Positions 23,601-35,900 of a stretch of 64,000 nucleotides of DNA are shown piece by piece. The first letter of the stretch is position 1; each line of letters starts with the position of its first letter. The stretch is from NCBI GenBank assembly GCA_035578155.1, contig JAPWDM010000001.1, forward strand, positions 172,756,395 to 172,820,394. Reading direction: 5' to 3'. This DNA is from Brachynemurus nebulosus. Taxonomy: Eukaryota; Arthropoda; Insecta; Neuroptera; Myrmeleontidae. Position numbers and translations under genes: made by a program. The notes beneath the pieces were generated by a model. It did not search any database and had not been told where the DNA came from. It worked only from the letters and a program-made list of their open reading frames with translations.

Positions 23601-26600
23601 TTTTGCTCTATCTCTTACCGTTTTCGAGATATTTAAAAAATTAAATTTTTATCCCAATTTTTGGAGGGCGATTTCTCACCCCTTCAAACCGTTTTTTCCG
23701 CCGATAAAAAAAATACGTGTCGCTTACTTTTTACTGTTCTACAACATATCTAAGTGTCGTCAAAATCGATAGGTCCGGCCTCGGGCCCTTTTTACTTGTG
23801 AGTGAGTAATAGCCATTGCAAGCGAGTAGAATACGATATTTTTTCTACGACTTTTTCCTTTTTGATTTAAATAAAATTGAATATAAATTTTAAATGAAAT
23901 TTTTAATCTATTTCTAATTTCATTAAAAGTTTGTATAATATTATGTATAAAACGATCAAAACATAAACTACTTTATTTACTTGAACGTTACTACGCAACA
24001 TATATTAACCCTAGAATGATACGTACTCGTCAAAACGACGAACGAGCTTCTCTACCTGCTCCAATACTACAACTTGTCGTTGCCCGCTTGCTGTGAAACT
24101 TCTGTTATCTAATTTATTTGTTATTATAACACAAAAGACGTATAAATTTTGTTTATAGCTATTGTCGTTTTTTTTTTTATACTGAAATAGTGTGCGTCAA
24201 AAGGACGACCAATGTATGATTAACCGATGTTTTTTTTTTAAGATTTTGTACTCCACATATAAAAGTTTTCCTAATTTTTCTAAAATTTATTAAAGATATG
24301 GATGTTATAATTAATTTATTCAATGATTATGATAATGTGAAAAATGATTACAGCTGTTTGACTTTAGAGACGACATAATACTGAAATTTTAATATATTGA
24401 ATCGAAAACTAAAGAATGCGTTTCGAATGACTTAATAAAAGATTAACAATTTATTTTGTGGAAAATATTTTAATTTTTATTTTTTGAGATCTTATTCGAA
24501 AAATTACTAACAAATTTTAGAAAATTTACAAATGTGCCTAATGGGGAATTAATTACATATCTATAGGAATATTTATGACTGAGAAATTTCACATTCTGTA
24601 AAGTCACACTGACTCATAATAGTTCATAAATTAATTATTTGAAAGACATGTTTTATGATACAATTGATGTATTTATCTATTTTTTAATTTTTATAATGAA
24701 AATATGCTTTGATAAAAAGATTAAAAAAATTAATAAATTAAATATTTATATTAGGAAATTTTTCCAAATCCAATTTTTTTAAATATTTTGTTGGCTTTTG
24801 TAGTATTGTTATGTAAAAAAAATGTTTTTTGCAAATAAACTCTAATACTCCCGTCAAATGTCCATTCGTCAAACTGACGCCGATGTATGATTAACTTGAC
24901 TCGTAGACCAACGTATTATTCTAGGGTTAAATTAAAACTTGATACATACATATATACACAAAACAATCGCAAACCCATGGAATAATGATTAATACTGTGA
25001 TTTCATTGGTCAAGAGGGTATTGAGTAATGAACATTCCTCCACACCTTTGAATAATGCCTTACTTTCTCAACATAATGCCTTACTTGTTTTTTAACAAAA
25101 TACATTTTCCTGGTTTTTTGAAAACTCGATACCAAATTACTGAAGAGTAATCGGATTATTTAATTTGTCCACGTCGCTATTAAGTTCAACGTTTGTAGAA
25201 TTGTAAACTAACATTAAAAATTAAATGATTTATTAAACTTTAAAAACCTTTTTAAAATTACTGTCAGACAATTTTTGAGTGAGATACAGTTTTTCAAAGG
25301 CAAAAATTTCCAAAAGTTGGTGTTCCTTTAATTTTTTGAGGAGCATATCGAGCCATTACCCCCATTTTAGCGTAACCGACAAATATCAAATTTTACAGGA
25401 GAAGAATTTTTTAAATATTTGTATGGCGCTTACGATATTTCTGCTGTCTTAATTTTGTTACGCCTGAACGTATTATTCCTATTATTTTATTAACCTTACG
25501 ATAAAGATGGTTATTGTCAGTTACGCTAAAATGTGAAAATGTGTTGTATTAACGATAAACTAAGCAGTTTCTATAACTCGTTAATTAACGAATTTTGGAG
25601 AAAAACGTTAACACTGCTTGGTCCGTTACAGTTTAAAATGTTGCTTGCAATAAAAATCTCAATTTTGATAAAACTGTCGCTTACGATAAATCGGCGGCAA
25701 TGGCTCGAATTTATTCAATATCATTTTTCTTTTTGTTAGACTTTTTGGTTGCCCATTGTTATATACGCGCCGGCACTGGCTTTTAATCAGGGTAAGTAGT
25801 AGTATATTACATAACAAGGCGTTATAGTTTAATTAAATTTTTTTCAGTAACAAATATTTATTTTTAGCAACTGGAATTAATATTGAAAACATTATACCCC
25901 CGATATGTTTTATTTGTATATTTTACACGGCTATGGTAATTATAAAAATTTAATTTTTTGGTACGGCATGAGAGAAGATAGCTTTACCTTTAGTGATTTA
26001 TTTAGTAGATGTTACCAAAAATTGTATTGCTTCAGTAGATTTTACCTAAAACCTTTTTAAATAATTGAAAGTTTTGGTATATCAGGAAAAGCTATTTTGA
26101 GAAAGGTCTGTTGTTCTGTATTATCAAATATTTTAGGGTGGAATTCGTGCTGTAGTTTGGACTGATCTGGTTCAAGCCACCATAATGTTAGGCACTCTGG
26201 CAATAATTATTATAAAAGGAACCTATGATTATAGTGGAGGTGTTGCCGGTATAATTCAAAAAAATATTGATAGTAATCGTTTAGAAGCACCAGTGTAAGA
26301 AGGAAATTTTTTAACAAAATAAATGTTAAAATTTAAATACAATTTTGTTTTGATATTCTAGTTTCAACCCAGATCCAACTGAACGGCATACATTTTGGTC
26401 ATTAAGTATTGGAGGGACTTTTTATATTCTACAATCGGGACTATTGAATCAATTGATGGTTCAAAAATTTCAAACATTGCCAACATTACGGGCTACAAAA
26501 ATGTAAGTTTTATAAAAGAACTTCGTCTCGAAGCGGGCTACATAGTGTCCAAAAATTGAATATAACTCAGTGCGTAGGTTTCTTTAAAACAAATTCATGA

Positions 26601-28166
26601 TAAAATTAATTTAGCTCAAACTATTTTGTGTACTAAGACTTCTGAAAATTGACTTAACTAAATCCCCATGATGAAAACGTGATTTAAGAGATCCAGTAAG
26701 GCGTCAAAAGATTTTTTAATTATTTTTGCATCATTAATTTACGAAAAGCTGCCATTGATGGCGATGATTTTTATTAAAATCTTCGAATTTTGCAAATAGT
26801 TAATTTTGTTCTGACATTTGACCCCATAAAGTTAAAACTCTAATATTGGTTTTGCGTTTATTTTAGCTTGTAGATACTCGTAGTCCAAAATCTATTAATA
26901 ACACAGACGTGATTCTTTCAAGTTACTTTTTAAATTCTCTTTTTTTAGAGCTACAAGTATTTTTGTAATTGGTATGTCCGTGATGCTCTTTGCAGGAATT
27001 TATATTGGAATGTTAATATATGCAATGTTTTCTGATTGTGATCCAATTACAGCTAAGGTAAGTTACAAAACATATGAAAAAAATTATTTTTGCTGTAATT
27101 AATCTATTGATTTCTCCACAGACTGTAAAATCGAAGGATCAACTATTGCCACTTCTGGTCATGAAAACATTCAATAATATTCCTGGATTATCGGGACTTT
27201 TCTTTGCTGCCCTCTTTAGTGCAGCCTTTAGTTCAATGGCAAGTGGTTTAAATAGTTTTTCAGCGGTTATTTTGGAAGATTTTTGTAAACCATTTATATC
27301 CAGCATGTCGCAGACATCGGAAAAGCTTATTATAAAAAGTGTTGTAGTCATTGTGGGCATTTTAGGACTAGGATTATCCTTTTTTGTTGAGAAATTAGGT
27401 GGCATTTTGCAGGTAAAAGGTGAGAAATTTTTGTTGGATAATAAAATTACTATAAAATTTTGAAATAATTTTAGCTTACAATCACTGTGGATTCGATAGC
27501 TTGCGGGCCACTTTTGGCACTGTTTACAATCGGGGTATTTTTGCCATGGATTAATTTAAAGGTATCAAAATAAATTCAAACCAAATCGTGTTTTGTACAT
27601 TTCCTTTTTATGAATAGGGTATTGCAATTGGAGGTGTCGCTAGTATTTCTATAATGTCTTGGATCGTGTTCAGTGCTCAAGTAGCAATTGGTTCAGGAAA
27701 ATTAAATTTTCCAGAAAAAGTTATGTCTGTTGATGGTTGCGCTGGAAATGTAACACTTTTAGAACAAACACCGAATTCTAGGTAATTTAGTTTGTAATAA
27801 TGTATTGAAATTATACTGATTATTATTATTTTTATTTTTTAGCGAAGTATTTTCGTTATACAAAATATCCTATCTATGGTATACCTTAATCGGAGCCAGT
27901 ATTACATTATTAGTTGCCACTGGTGTAAGTTTTTGTACTGGATGGAATGACCCAAAAACTGTTAAACCAGAGTTACTTTCTCCATATATCAGACATATGT
28001 TTTTTGAAAAAACAGTAAATTTCGATGATACTGATGAAAAAATAATAATAACCCACGATATTGAAAAGGTAAAATATATATTTATTCTTATCAATGTCAA
28101 AATGATTAAAAGAAACATTTATAATTTCAGCAGTTTGCCACTGTAAAGAAACCAGTAATACAGTAA
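20665..28166 (+). CDS. Gene A: SLC5-family sodium-coupled transporter, 13 exons, 589 aa
   Basis: Membrane Na+-coupled symporter of the SLC5/SSF family, NIS-SMVT-SMCT type; substrate unknown. Exons: 20665-20876, 20934-21093, 21234-21299, 25740-25791, 25868-25935, 26137-26294, 26362-26502, 26949-27057, 27122-27412, 27475-27561, 27618-27781, 27843-28068, 28131-28166. All join in frame at GT-AG sites and total 1770 nt. Family marks: TPSEMYVYGSQ after the first helix, YLEKRFDKRTRRVGS (exon 3), YAPALAFNQATG, GGIRAVVWTD at residues 187-196, and FSSMASGLNSFSAVILED in exon 9, where Ser359-Ser360 fit the Na2 sodium site of this fold. About 13 membrane helices are expected. Compared with B and C it has a longer N-terminus, a shorter exon 11, a longer exon 12 and a shorter last exon. 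ATG 20668 is an alternative start. Intron 3 (4.4 kb) is packed with transposons. ATTAAA at 28189 could be the poly(A) signal. Confidence 0.92.
21445..21823. mobile_element. hAT-type MITE in intron 3 of gene A
   Basis: Ends CAGGGCCGGATCTAG and CTAGGTCCGGCCCTG are inverted copies. The 8-bp flanks TACATACT (21437-21444) and TACATGCT (21824-21831) match at seven of eight positions. CAGGGCCGG ends and an 8-bp duplication identify a non-autonomous hAT element of 379 bp. Open frames in it carry no transposase motif. Confidence 0.85.
22338..23799. mobile_element. 1.46 kb foldback element, copy 1 (intron 3 of gene A)
   Basis: Two arms of roughly 700 bp in opposite orientation meet at a loop near 23014-23100 that contains GTTATCGAAAATTATCGATA. 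The ends read AAAGTAAAGGGC and CCTTTTTACTTGT. The same element is complete at 35292-36767 and present as one arm at 47325-48053. No coding frame is credible in it. No target duplication is obvious. The transcript of gene A would contain both arms. Confidence 0.9.
24009..24926. mobile_element. piggyBac-type MITE, copy 1 (intron 3 of gene A)
   Basis: A 918-bp element that begins CCCTAGAATGATACG and ends CGTATTATTCTAGGG, with TTAA exactly at each side (24005-24008 and 24927-24930). CCCTAGAA ends and a TTAA target are the hallmark of piggyBac elements. It has GTCGTT/GACG subterminal motifs on both sides and no transposase. Second copy at 45056-45963. Confidence 0.92.
25350..25715. repeat. Diverged inverted repeat in intron 3 of gene A
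   Basis: Opposed blocks TCGAGCCATT (about 25349) and AATGGCTCGA (about 25700), and CATTTTAGCGTAACCGACAA facing TTGTCAGTTACGCTAAAATG, indicate an old inverted-repeat element next to exon 4. An open frame inside it (25533-25739) is not a gene. Confidence 0.5.
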
Positions 28167-28449
28167 TAATATTAATTTATTTGAAGCAATTAAAGATAAT
28201 TAAAAAATAGATAAGTAATTTTTTTATGAACTTGTTTAAATTAATAGTTTTTTAAAAATATTGTAGTAGTTCTTGTGGAACTGAAATTTTTTAACTGATC
28301 AATTTTTGATTATTATTTTTTTTTTAAATGTAAAATCTTTTACAAATTATTAAAAAATATAAATTTTTTACTCAAGATTTCTTTTTTTATTTTTCCTTTG
28401 TTCAAAAACATTCCCCTATTACTCTGTTAGGAATTCAGGTTAGTAAGTG

Positions 28450-28699
28450 CCGGGCCTGACCTACAGTTGTTACAGGGAGGGGGGGAGGCAAACTTTGCTG
28501 TTGGCGCCCTCCCCGAGAAAACCACCAAATTAAACATTTTGATGCACCGATATTTTTTAAATTTTCTCCTGCAAAAAGTAAGTCGTGAGCCAAAAAAATA
28601 AATAAATAAGTAAATAAAAAACGTAAAATTTACCGTTTTGACGCCCCTAAAACCTTGCAGGGGGCACGTGCCACCGCTGCCCCCCTGAATTCGGTCCTG
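28450..28699. mobile_element. hAT-type MITE
   Basis: A 250-bp element with imperfect ends (CCGGGCCTGACC and GAATTCGGTCCTG). It is flanked by a perfect 8-bp duplication AGTAAGTG (28442-28449 and 28700-28707). It has the same GC-rich GGCGCC/CCCCT interior style as the hAT MITE at 21445. Confidence 0.8.
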
Positions 28700-28940
28700 A
28701 GTAAGTGTACTACCAGTTATAATGGAAACTGATGAAAGTCATCAAAAAATAATGAGTTTATCTGTATGATTTTTAGAAATCTTTGGAAGCGAATGATTTT
28801 ATTATTTTTTCTTACATGTATTTAAATGTTCGATTTTTAATTGATTTTTCACTCCTAATTGTTAGAATTAGAACTATTGATATATTTGGTAGAGAACTCT
28901 AGAAATATTGTAAAATTAATTGTAAGTGGAACGCCAGAGA

Positions 28941-29204
28941 CAGTGGCGGATTTACCCTAAGTGCCGCTTTAGGCTCAGTACAAAATGCCGCCCCTAAAAA
29001 GGTAAAAAAAAAAATTTGTATTTTTGCCGCCCTTTTTTGGCCCCTAGAAATCTGCCGCCCTTCTTAAAAACCGTAAGTGACAACCAAAAAAAAAAAAAAA
29101 ACTTCAATCTTACATTTTTCCGCCCTTTTTGCCCAAATTTGCCGCCCCTAAAACCTGCCACCTGAGGCTCCAGCCTACTCAGCTTGCTGGTAAATCCGCC
29201 ACTG
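28941..29204. mobile_element. hAT-type MITE
   Basis: Inverted ends CAGTGGCGGATTTACC and GGTAAATCCGCCACTG are perfect over 16 bp. The 8-bp flanks GCCAGAGA and GTCAGAGA match at seven positions. The 264-bp interior repeats GCCGCCC(T) motifs. A classic non-autonomous hAT element. Confidence 0.88.
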
Positions 29205-30239
29205 GTCAGAGAGATAATTGATTTTAATTTTTTTGTACTGTGCTGTGTAAAGTGACCACACTATATTTTCGAATTAGATTTTTTTGTACTTAATCATCAG
29301 AACTACTTGATAAAGATGTATATAGAGAACTCGAGAATTGTTTAAAAGAATGCCAGACACAGAATTCTAAAAAAAAATTGCATAATAAGAATTTCCCGTG
29401 AAAAAATGATTGGATCTAATTGGATCCAATTGGATACAAATATATCAGATCCAATTGGATCCTAAAATTGGCCCTATCTAATTGGATCCAATTGGATCTG
29501 AATTACCGGGTGTATTTTTAAATTTTGGATCCAACTGGATCCAACATGAACGCAAATTTTTTTTTATTATCTCTTTTCTACTATCTCTCTTTCTTTATCT
29601 TTATATGTAGGTACTATACAACATTCCCTATACCTTACGGACCATGTACCATTTTTTTTATTATTGTATTGTAAATGTTGACTCCTGTGGGATTCGATCA
29701 CTGTTCATGCTGCAGGTGTGTAGAATATGACGTCATTTTTTAAAGAATTGACATCTCTTAACGACTGGGCTACGTTATCCTTGTTTATACTATGTATATT
29801 TTTATATTTGATAAATTAGTAAACTTAAGAAATTGTTAGAATTTTCATAACCTTTTTATTTTTTACCTAATAAAAAATTACTATTAATATTAACAAAAAA
29901 AAAAAAAAAAAATATTTTAACAATGAATTTATTAATGACAAAATTTTAGATGTAATCATTGTTATTAGACTTGAAAAGTAAAATAAGAAATTTTCACCAT
30001 AATATTTTTATCAGTTAAATATCAGCAATTATCAGGAATTATTATAAACAGGAACTGATACCCAAAAAATTTTATCCTGAAAGTTGTAAAAATTTATTTT
30101 CTGTGAATGGACTTTTATTTTTTATTCGAAATTTTTAAGTATACTTTATTTTTTTTAAAAAAACGTGGTAATCCTAGTTGTCTCACAGCTTACAGTTATT
30201 AGCAACCAGCCCGTTGTAAATAAACTTAATTTTTCGTTA

Positions 30240-30900
30240 AAATTAGTGGTTGATTAGATTTTTAAAAGTAAATTTGAAATCTGCGAACAACATCTTAGTA
30301 TTTTTTTTTATTCCCTTTTCGTAGAATTAACCCCTAATCATCCCTGATAGCTCCTCTGACAGCTCTTTAAAAAAGAGCAACATCGCTAATTTAAACTTTT
30401 GACCTATATAGTCTATGTTTTACAATTTTCGAAATATTTCCCCGGCGGAAAAAAATTTATGAAAAACTATGATAAATTCGATAAAAAATTATGAAACTCT
30501 ATGAAACAGTAAATTATTAAAGAATCATATTTTCATAAAAAATCATAAAAAATGACCACGGCTTTAATGAAAAATTATGCATTATTCTAAAACATTATGA
30601 TTATGAATTATGAATAACTATGAAAAAATATGAATATCTATTACATCTGAATATCTGAAAATCTATTAAAATCTCTGTTTTTTACCGATAATTTCTGACA
30701 AACGATGAATTCGTCTGAAAAAATATGATAATAAATTATGATCATAAAAGTGTCCGAATTTGGATATGTTTTTCATAGTTTTTCATAATTTTTCATAATT
30801 TTTTTCCGTCTGGGTTGACAATTTGAAATTTCGCTCTAATTTTTAAAAGACAATTTCACCTCTTTAAATTGTTTTTCTGTCGAAATATACTTAAATAAAA
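30240..30900. repeat. Decayed arm of the 1.47 kb foldback, interrupted
   Basis: 30240-30440 and 30815-30900 together resemble one arm of the foldback at 22338 and 35292: AGCTCTTTAAAAAAGAGCAA, CTAATTTAAACTTTTG, then TTTTCGAAATATTT and CACCTCTTTAAA. The element at 30441-30814 splits it. This is an old, partial fourth copy. Confidence 0.6.
30441..30814. mobile_element. Nested 374-bp element with CCCGGCGGAAAAAAATT ends
   Basis: Ends CCCGGCGGAAAAAAATT and, complemented, CCCAGACGGAAAAAAATT are inverted. They are followed on both sides by repeated TATGAAAAACTATGA-like motifs. The interior is rich in ATGATTATGAA words. It sits inside the decayed foldback arm. Superfamily undecided. Confidence 0.7.
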
Positions 30901-31462
30901 ATAATCTTTTTGATTTGCAATAAAATATTATGTTATATTGATAAAGAGCCTTCTTTTATTCATGAATCCTTATTTTATTTTTGAAAGTTCTTATTAAGTA
31001 GGTTATTTAACTTTTAATTCATAAACAAAACTATTTTAATTCATAAACAAAAACAGCATGTTAAATTAGATTTGATGATCGTTCATTAAGAAGTAAAATA
31101 ACAGATACAACTGGACTTGATAAATAATATTAAAAATCAAATTCAACTGGACCTGTTTAATCTAATCAAAATTAAATTATCTGATCCAATCGGATCTGCC
31201 AAATAACAAAAAAATTAAATATCAGATCTAATTGGATCTGAAAAATAACGAAAAATAAAATGCCAGATCTAACTGGATCTAATTGGATCTTTGATCAATA
31301 ATTTAAATCTACTTGGATACAATTGGATCTGACCAATTAAAAAAAAATAAAACATCAAATCCAATTGGATAAGCGAGATAAAAAATTAGATCAAATTGGA
31401 TCAAATATTGGATCCAATTAGATCCAAATAGATCAAATTAGATCCAATCATTTTTTCACGAG

Positions 31463-32937
31463 TTGTACAAAATTAATCTCAACTTCAGTCTGTACCTTTA
31501 CAAATAACTACGTCCTTAATAAAAATATTTAATTTCTAAAAAAAATTTAATTAATAAATGCAAGGTGGTGTTTTCGATTTCGAAAATTTGAAATTTTATG
31601 TAGGTACGCATATTTATACATATAATGATATAATACAACCACAGACAAGTGAACATTATATTTTATATTATATAAACTGATAATATAAATGTGTAATTGA
31701 GGCAATCAGTTACGACCAAGTTCCGACCTTAATAGTATTCTGTTATATAGTAGTGGACTTGTATCCGTAGTTACGTTTTCAAATAATTATTGTCAAAATA
31801 TACTATTATTAATAAAATTTTACTTTTTTGAGAAGAAACTGCAAAATTTGAAAGAAAAAAAGTGGTATTCGCTTTATTTTCAAAATACGTGCGTATATAA
31901 ATTATGTCCTGCAATAATTATAGTCGCATTTGCTTCTAAAATTGACATTATATTATTTCATTAAATTTCACTCGTCTCACCCTTGTTACCTGCTTCAAGA
32001 AAAATGCCTAGAAACTGGCTTTACGCTTTGTCTAGTAGTATAATATAATAGTGTTTATTGGTCTGTGAATACAACTGATTCTTTGAGAGGTATACCGAAA
32101 CTTTGCTCATCTCTGAGGTGCATATTTTTTTAAGGTTATTTAGAATATCATGTTCAACAACATATTTCGAGCTTACCAAAATTAAAGAGACCCATTTAAA
32201 TAGGTAATTATCAGGAATTATTTCTTTAATAGTTAATAAACAAGTGTAAAACAAATATTGTCCTGATAAATACGATAATATACATTTTATTACAATCAGT
32301 ACCCCAAATTAATACTATTCGGAAAATTTATGCATTTTAATAATAATTTTCACTAAGCGTCAATGGCAATCCTAAGTATTTTATCCATTTTGAGCTAATA
32401 ATTATATTTCTTTTATTCAGTTGATACTTTCTGTTTTTCGTTTCAGGATAAATTTTAATAATTACCTACATTTTCCTTATTTCGGATTCTCATAGTAAAG
32501 CAAACTTTATTCTAAAAAAGGTTTGTTGATATTAGAATTTTCGGGCGATAACGGCCGAGTATATCTTAAATAAATATTTTGACTTTTACAAAGCAAACAA
32601 AAATTATTTTACTTAAAATTTGAAATGCACGTTTTTTTGGAAAAAATAGATCTAAATATTTTACTTGAGAAATGTAATAAAAAGAGATGAAACAACAGTG
32701 CATTTTCTTTGCTTCAAATATATTTCTAGGTGAATACATTGTTGCTAGTCTACTGTACTATCCGTCATTTCCTTGTCGTACAATAAAAAGTTTTATTGTA
32801 TGTTTAAAAAGGAATTAATTGAAGCACAATTTTTAAAATAAGGTAAACATTTAATTAAAATTTGAAGTAGAACAGTTTAGTTAGGAAATGTTTCAAATTC
32901 TAGTGTGAATAACTGTTTTGAGGCAACAATTCAAAAA
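31463..32937. other. Gene-free stretch upstream of gene B
   Basis: No gene or repeat family is recognised. Acceptor-like AAATTCTAG ending at 32903 could mark a 5' non-coding exon of gene B. An in-frame upstream ATG at 32905 exists but is not used in my model. Confidence 0.45.
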
Positions 32938-35900
32938 ATGTCAGAGATATCAAAACAGTTTTTCCAATGGCCGGATTATTTACTTTTTTCGTTGATGTTA
33001 ATTGTTTGCATTCTGATCGGCATCTATTATGGATTTTACAAAGTTTCAAAAAATGTAACCGATTATTTGATCGGGAGCCGTAATATGTCTGTATGGCCCG
33101 TATCTATATCTTTGGTTGTTAGGTGAGTGGGAAAATATTCAAGAAAAATTTAAAAAGTTACAGCGATTTTTAAGTTAACTTTGCACTTTTTTCTAGTTTC
33201 GTCTCTGGCATTTCATTCTTGGGTTTTCCAACAGAGGTATACATTTACGGCATACAGATACTGTATTCGATGATTTCGGTATTTATTGCAGGATATATTG
33301 GTAAAAAAATATTTCTACCAGTTTTTATCGAAATGCAATTGACGTCAACATACGAGGTAAGGACTTTTTCGATTTTACTTAAAAAAAATCTATAATAAAT
33401 TTAAATTTTAACAAATTTTTAGTATTTAGAAAGGAGATTCGATAGTAAAGTTCGAAAATTCGGGTCTACCTTATTTCTTATTCAAGTTGTAAGTCTAATA
33501 ATAGTTTGTAATAGAACTGTAGATAAAGGTAAGATTTAATTTTCCATATTTATCTTAAATAGGGTCTCTGGTTACCTGTTGTTATATATGTGCCGGCACT
33601 AGCATTAAACTATGGTAAGTACCAGAATAAATTTTACATAATTAGTTATGTAGCTTAGGCTTAGGATTAATTACTAAAATTATATCTTTTATATTTTATC
33701 AACAAAGCTTTACTTTTAGATGCATAAGTTAAAAGTCCTTAGTATTCAAGAGGAAAATTTTCATGTCAATTTCTGTTTCAGCAACCGGAGTTAACGTCCA
33801 TATTATAACTCCTATTGTATGCGGTGTTTGTATTTTCTACACATGCGTGGTAAGTATTCAAATGGGAAAAACAATGATAGTATATTTCGCAAAAGAAACT
33901 TCACTAACTTATTTATTACTAGCTGTACTCGCGACGTCGTTCGCGTAACGGATTATAATAAACTCAATAATAAGTGTAATAAATATACAGAGCTGTTATA
34001 GAACAATAATTTTTTGTAATGCATGCAAATGCTCAAAATGGTTTTTCTATTTTCCCGTACTGAAGGAAACATTTTCCCGTAATAAAAAGTATCCTAAGTG
34101 CTGATGCAGATAATAAGCTATCACCACACTAAATTTCATCAAAATCCGTTCAATAGTTTTTGCGTGATGCGTAAACAGACAGACATACAAAAATTTTAAA
34201 AATCGCTGTTTTGTTATCTACATCGGTATTATTTACAGCATCAGTACAATTTTCAAAAAATATTCCATGTACAGAAATGGTCTCGTTACAGTTTTATTAT
34301 ATGTATAGATTTACCTTTGCTTTACTATATTTCAGGGTGGTATCCGAGCGGTGATTTGGACTGACTTTTTACAAGCATTTATAATGTTAGGTTCTGTAAT
34401 ATTAGTGATTGCCAAAGCTACAATCAATGTTGGCGGATTTGATGTTGTAATTCAAAGAAATTTGGAAAGTGGTCGAATTGAACCACCTGAGTATGTAAAC
34501 CAAAAAAACATATTTCCAAATTTTACTTATTTAATCTGTATCATATTATTTTACAGTTTTGACTTGAGTATAACCAAACGACTCTCATTTTTCGGCCTTA
34601 TTGTGGGTGGTACTTTCTTTCATTCGCAAACGGGTATATTAAATCAAATAATGATGCAGAGATATATTTCGTTGCCAACGTTAAAAGATGCTATAAAGTA
34701 AAATATTATGTTAGAAGTATTCATGGATTTACGAAATAAAACGAATTTAACCTTTATTTTAGAGCTTTATGGATATTTCTGTTACTGCAAGGAGCATTTT
34801 TGCTTATGTGTGGATTTACTGGTCTCTTAATCTTTGCTACGTATTATGACTGTGATCCTGTTACTGCTAAGGTACCGAAAATTTAGGTTTCATGATTTTC
34901 CTTCAATTTTATTTTGGGTTAGTTCTTCCTTTCTTCTCTTTCAGATTGTCAAAGCCAAAGACCAAGTATTACCATTACTAGTAATTGACACGTTACAAGG
35001 TATACCAGGCACAGCCGGTTTATTTCTTTCGGGTGTGTTTAGTGCCTCATTGAGTTCACTTTCAAGTGGCTTGAACTCAATGGCAGCTGTAATTCTTGAA
35101 GATGGTTACAGAGCATTTGTTAAAAACGTGTCACCGAAAGAGGCAAATATTGTTGCAAAAGTATCCGTTGTAATTGTGGGAATAGTTACAGTATCCCTAG
35201 TTTTTATCGTTGAAAAATTGGGGACTATAATTCAGGTAAATGTAACAAATTAAATAAGCATTATGGAAACTGTCATCATATAGTTAAACTCACAAGTAAA
35301 CGTCCCGAGCCCGGAACTATCGATTTTGATGAAACTTAGATATGTTGTAGAACACTAAAAAATAAGCGACACGTATTTTTTTTTTTATCGGCGGAAAAAC
35401 GGTTTGAAGGGATGAAATCGCCCTCCAAAAATTGGGGTAAAAATTTAATTTTTTAAATATCTCGAAAACGGTAAGAGATAGAGCAAAAGTTTAAATTGGC
35501 GATATTGCTCTTTTTTAAAGAGCTATCTATTGGTATGCAATCTGTTCAAATTGTGTCAACAGGGGTGGCTGGGGGTTAAAATTTAAGGGTTAATTTTGCA
35601 AAAAGGGGGTGAAAATTAAACAATATAAAAATTTTGTTTACAGATTTGAAATCTACGTCAAAAAATCTAATCGACCTGTTTTTGCTCAATGTCCTAATAT
35701 TAAGTCTAAGGGTAGTTAACTAGGGGGTGACTGTGTCGAATAGTCGTACTACTTAGGTAGTTTAAGAAGTTTTTCTTCATGGAAAATAGTTTAAGACATT
35801 TAGAATAACGTAGAAATGAAATTTTCGATTTCAAAATTCAGTTTGAGCAACATTGGAGAGGGGGTGAGTCACCCTCTTAAATTACATATTAATTAACATA

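Larger units (their letters stand above)
22246..25055. mobile_element. Host element split by two later insertions (intron 3 of gene A)
   Basis: The flanking parts (22246-22337, 23800-24008, 24927-25055) match, in order, the uninterrupted 405-bp copy at 52044-52448. Its ends share TTATTCAA and ATTACTCA in inverted orientation, like a diverged TIR of about 34 bp. This copy was hit by the 1.46 kb foldback at 22338-23799 and by the piggyBac-type MITE at 24009-24926. Superfamily unknown. Confidence 0.75.
29395..31462. mobile_element. 2.07 kb unclassified element with GATCCAATTGGAT end repeats
   Basis: Inverted ends CCCGTGAAAAAATGATTGG and CCAATCATTTTTTCACGAG bound a 2068-bp unit. Many copies of a 13-bp palindrome-like motif (GATCCAATTGGAT and one-base variants) crowd the first 130 bp and the last 330 bp. 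Such subterminal arrays are usually transposase binding sites. No transposase is present. The interior holds a decayed piece of the 1.47 kb foldback family and a nested element at 30441-30814. The target duplication is not clear. Confidence 0.75.

Noticed and set aside
27139..27405. 88-codon minus-strand frame
   Set aside because: Antisense shadow of gene A exon 9.
31100..31450. Regularly recurring GGATCCAATTGGAT words resembling a CRISPR-like array
   Set aside because: Spacing is irregular, the motif is a short palindrome and the locus is eukaryotic. It fits transposon subterminal repeats.
32905..32937. Upstream in-frame ATG for gene B
   Set aside because: Paralogues C and D start at the position of ATG 32938; the extra 11 residues have no counterpart.
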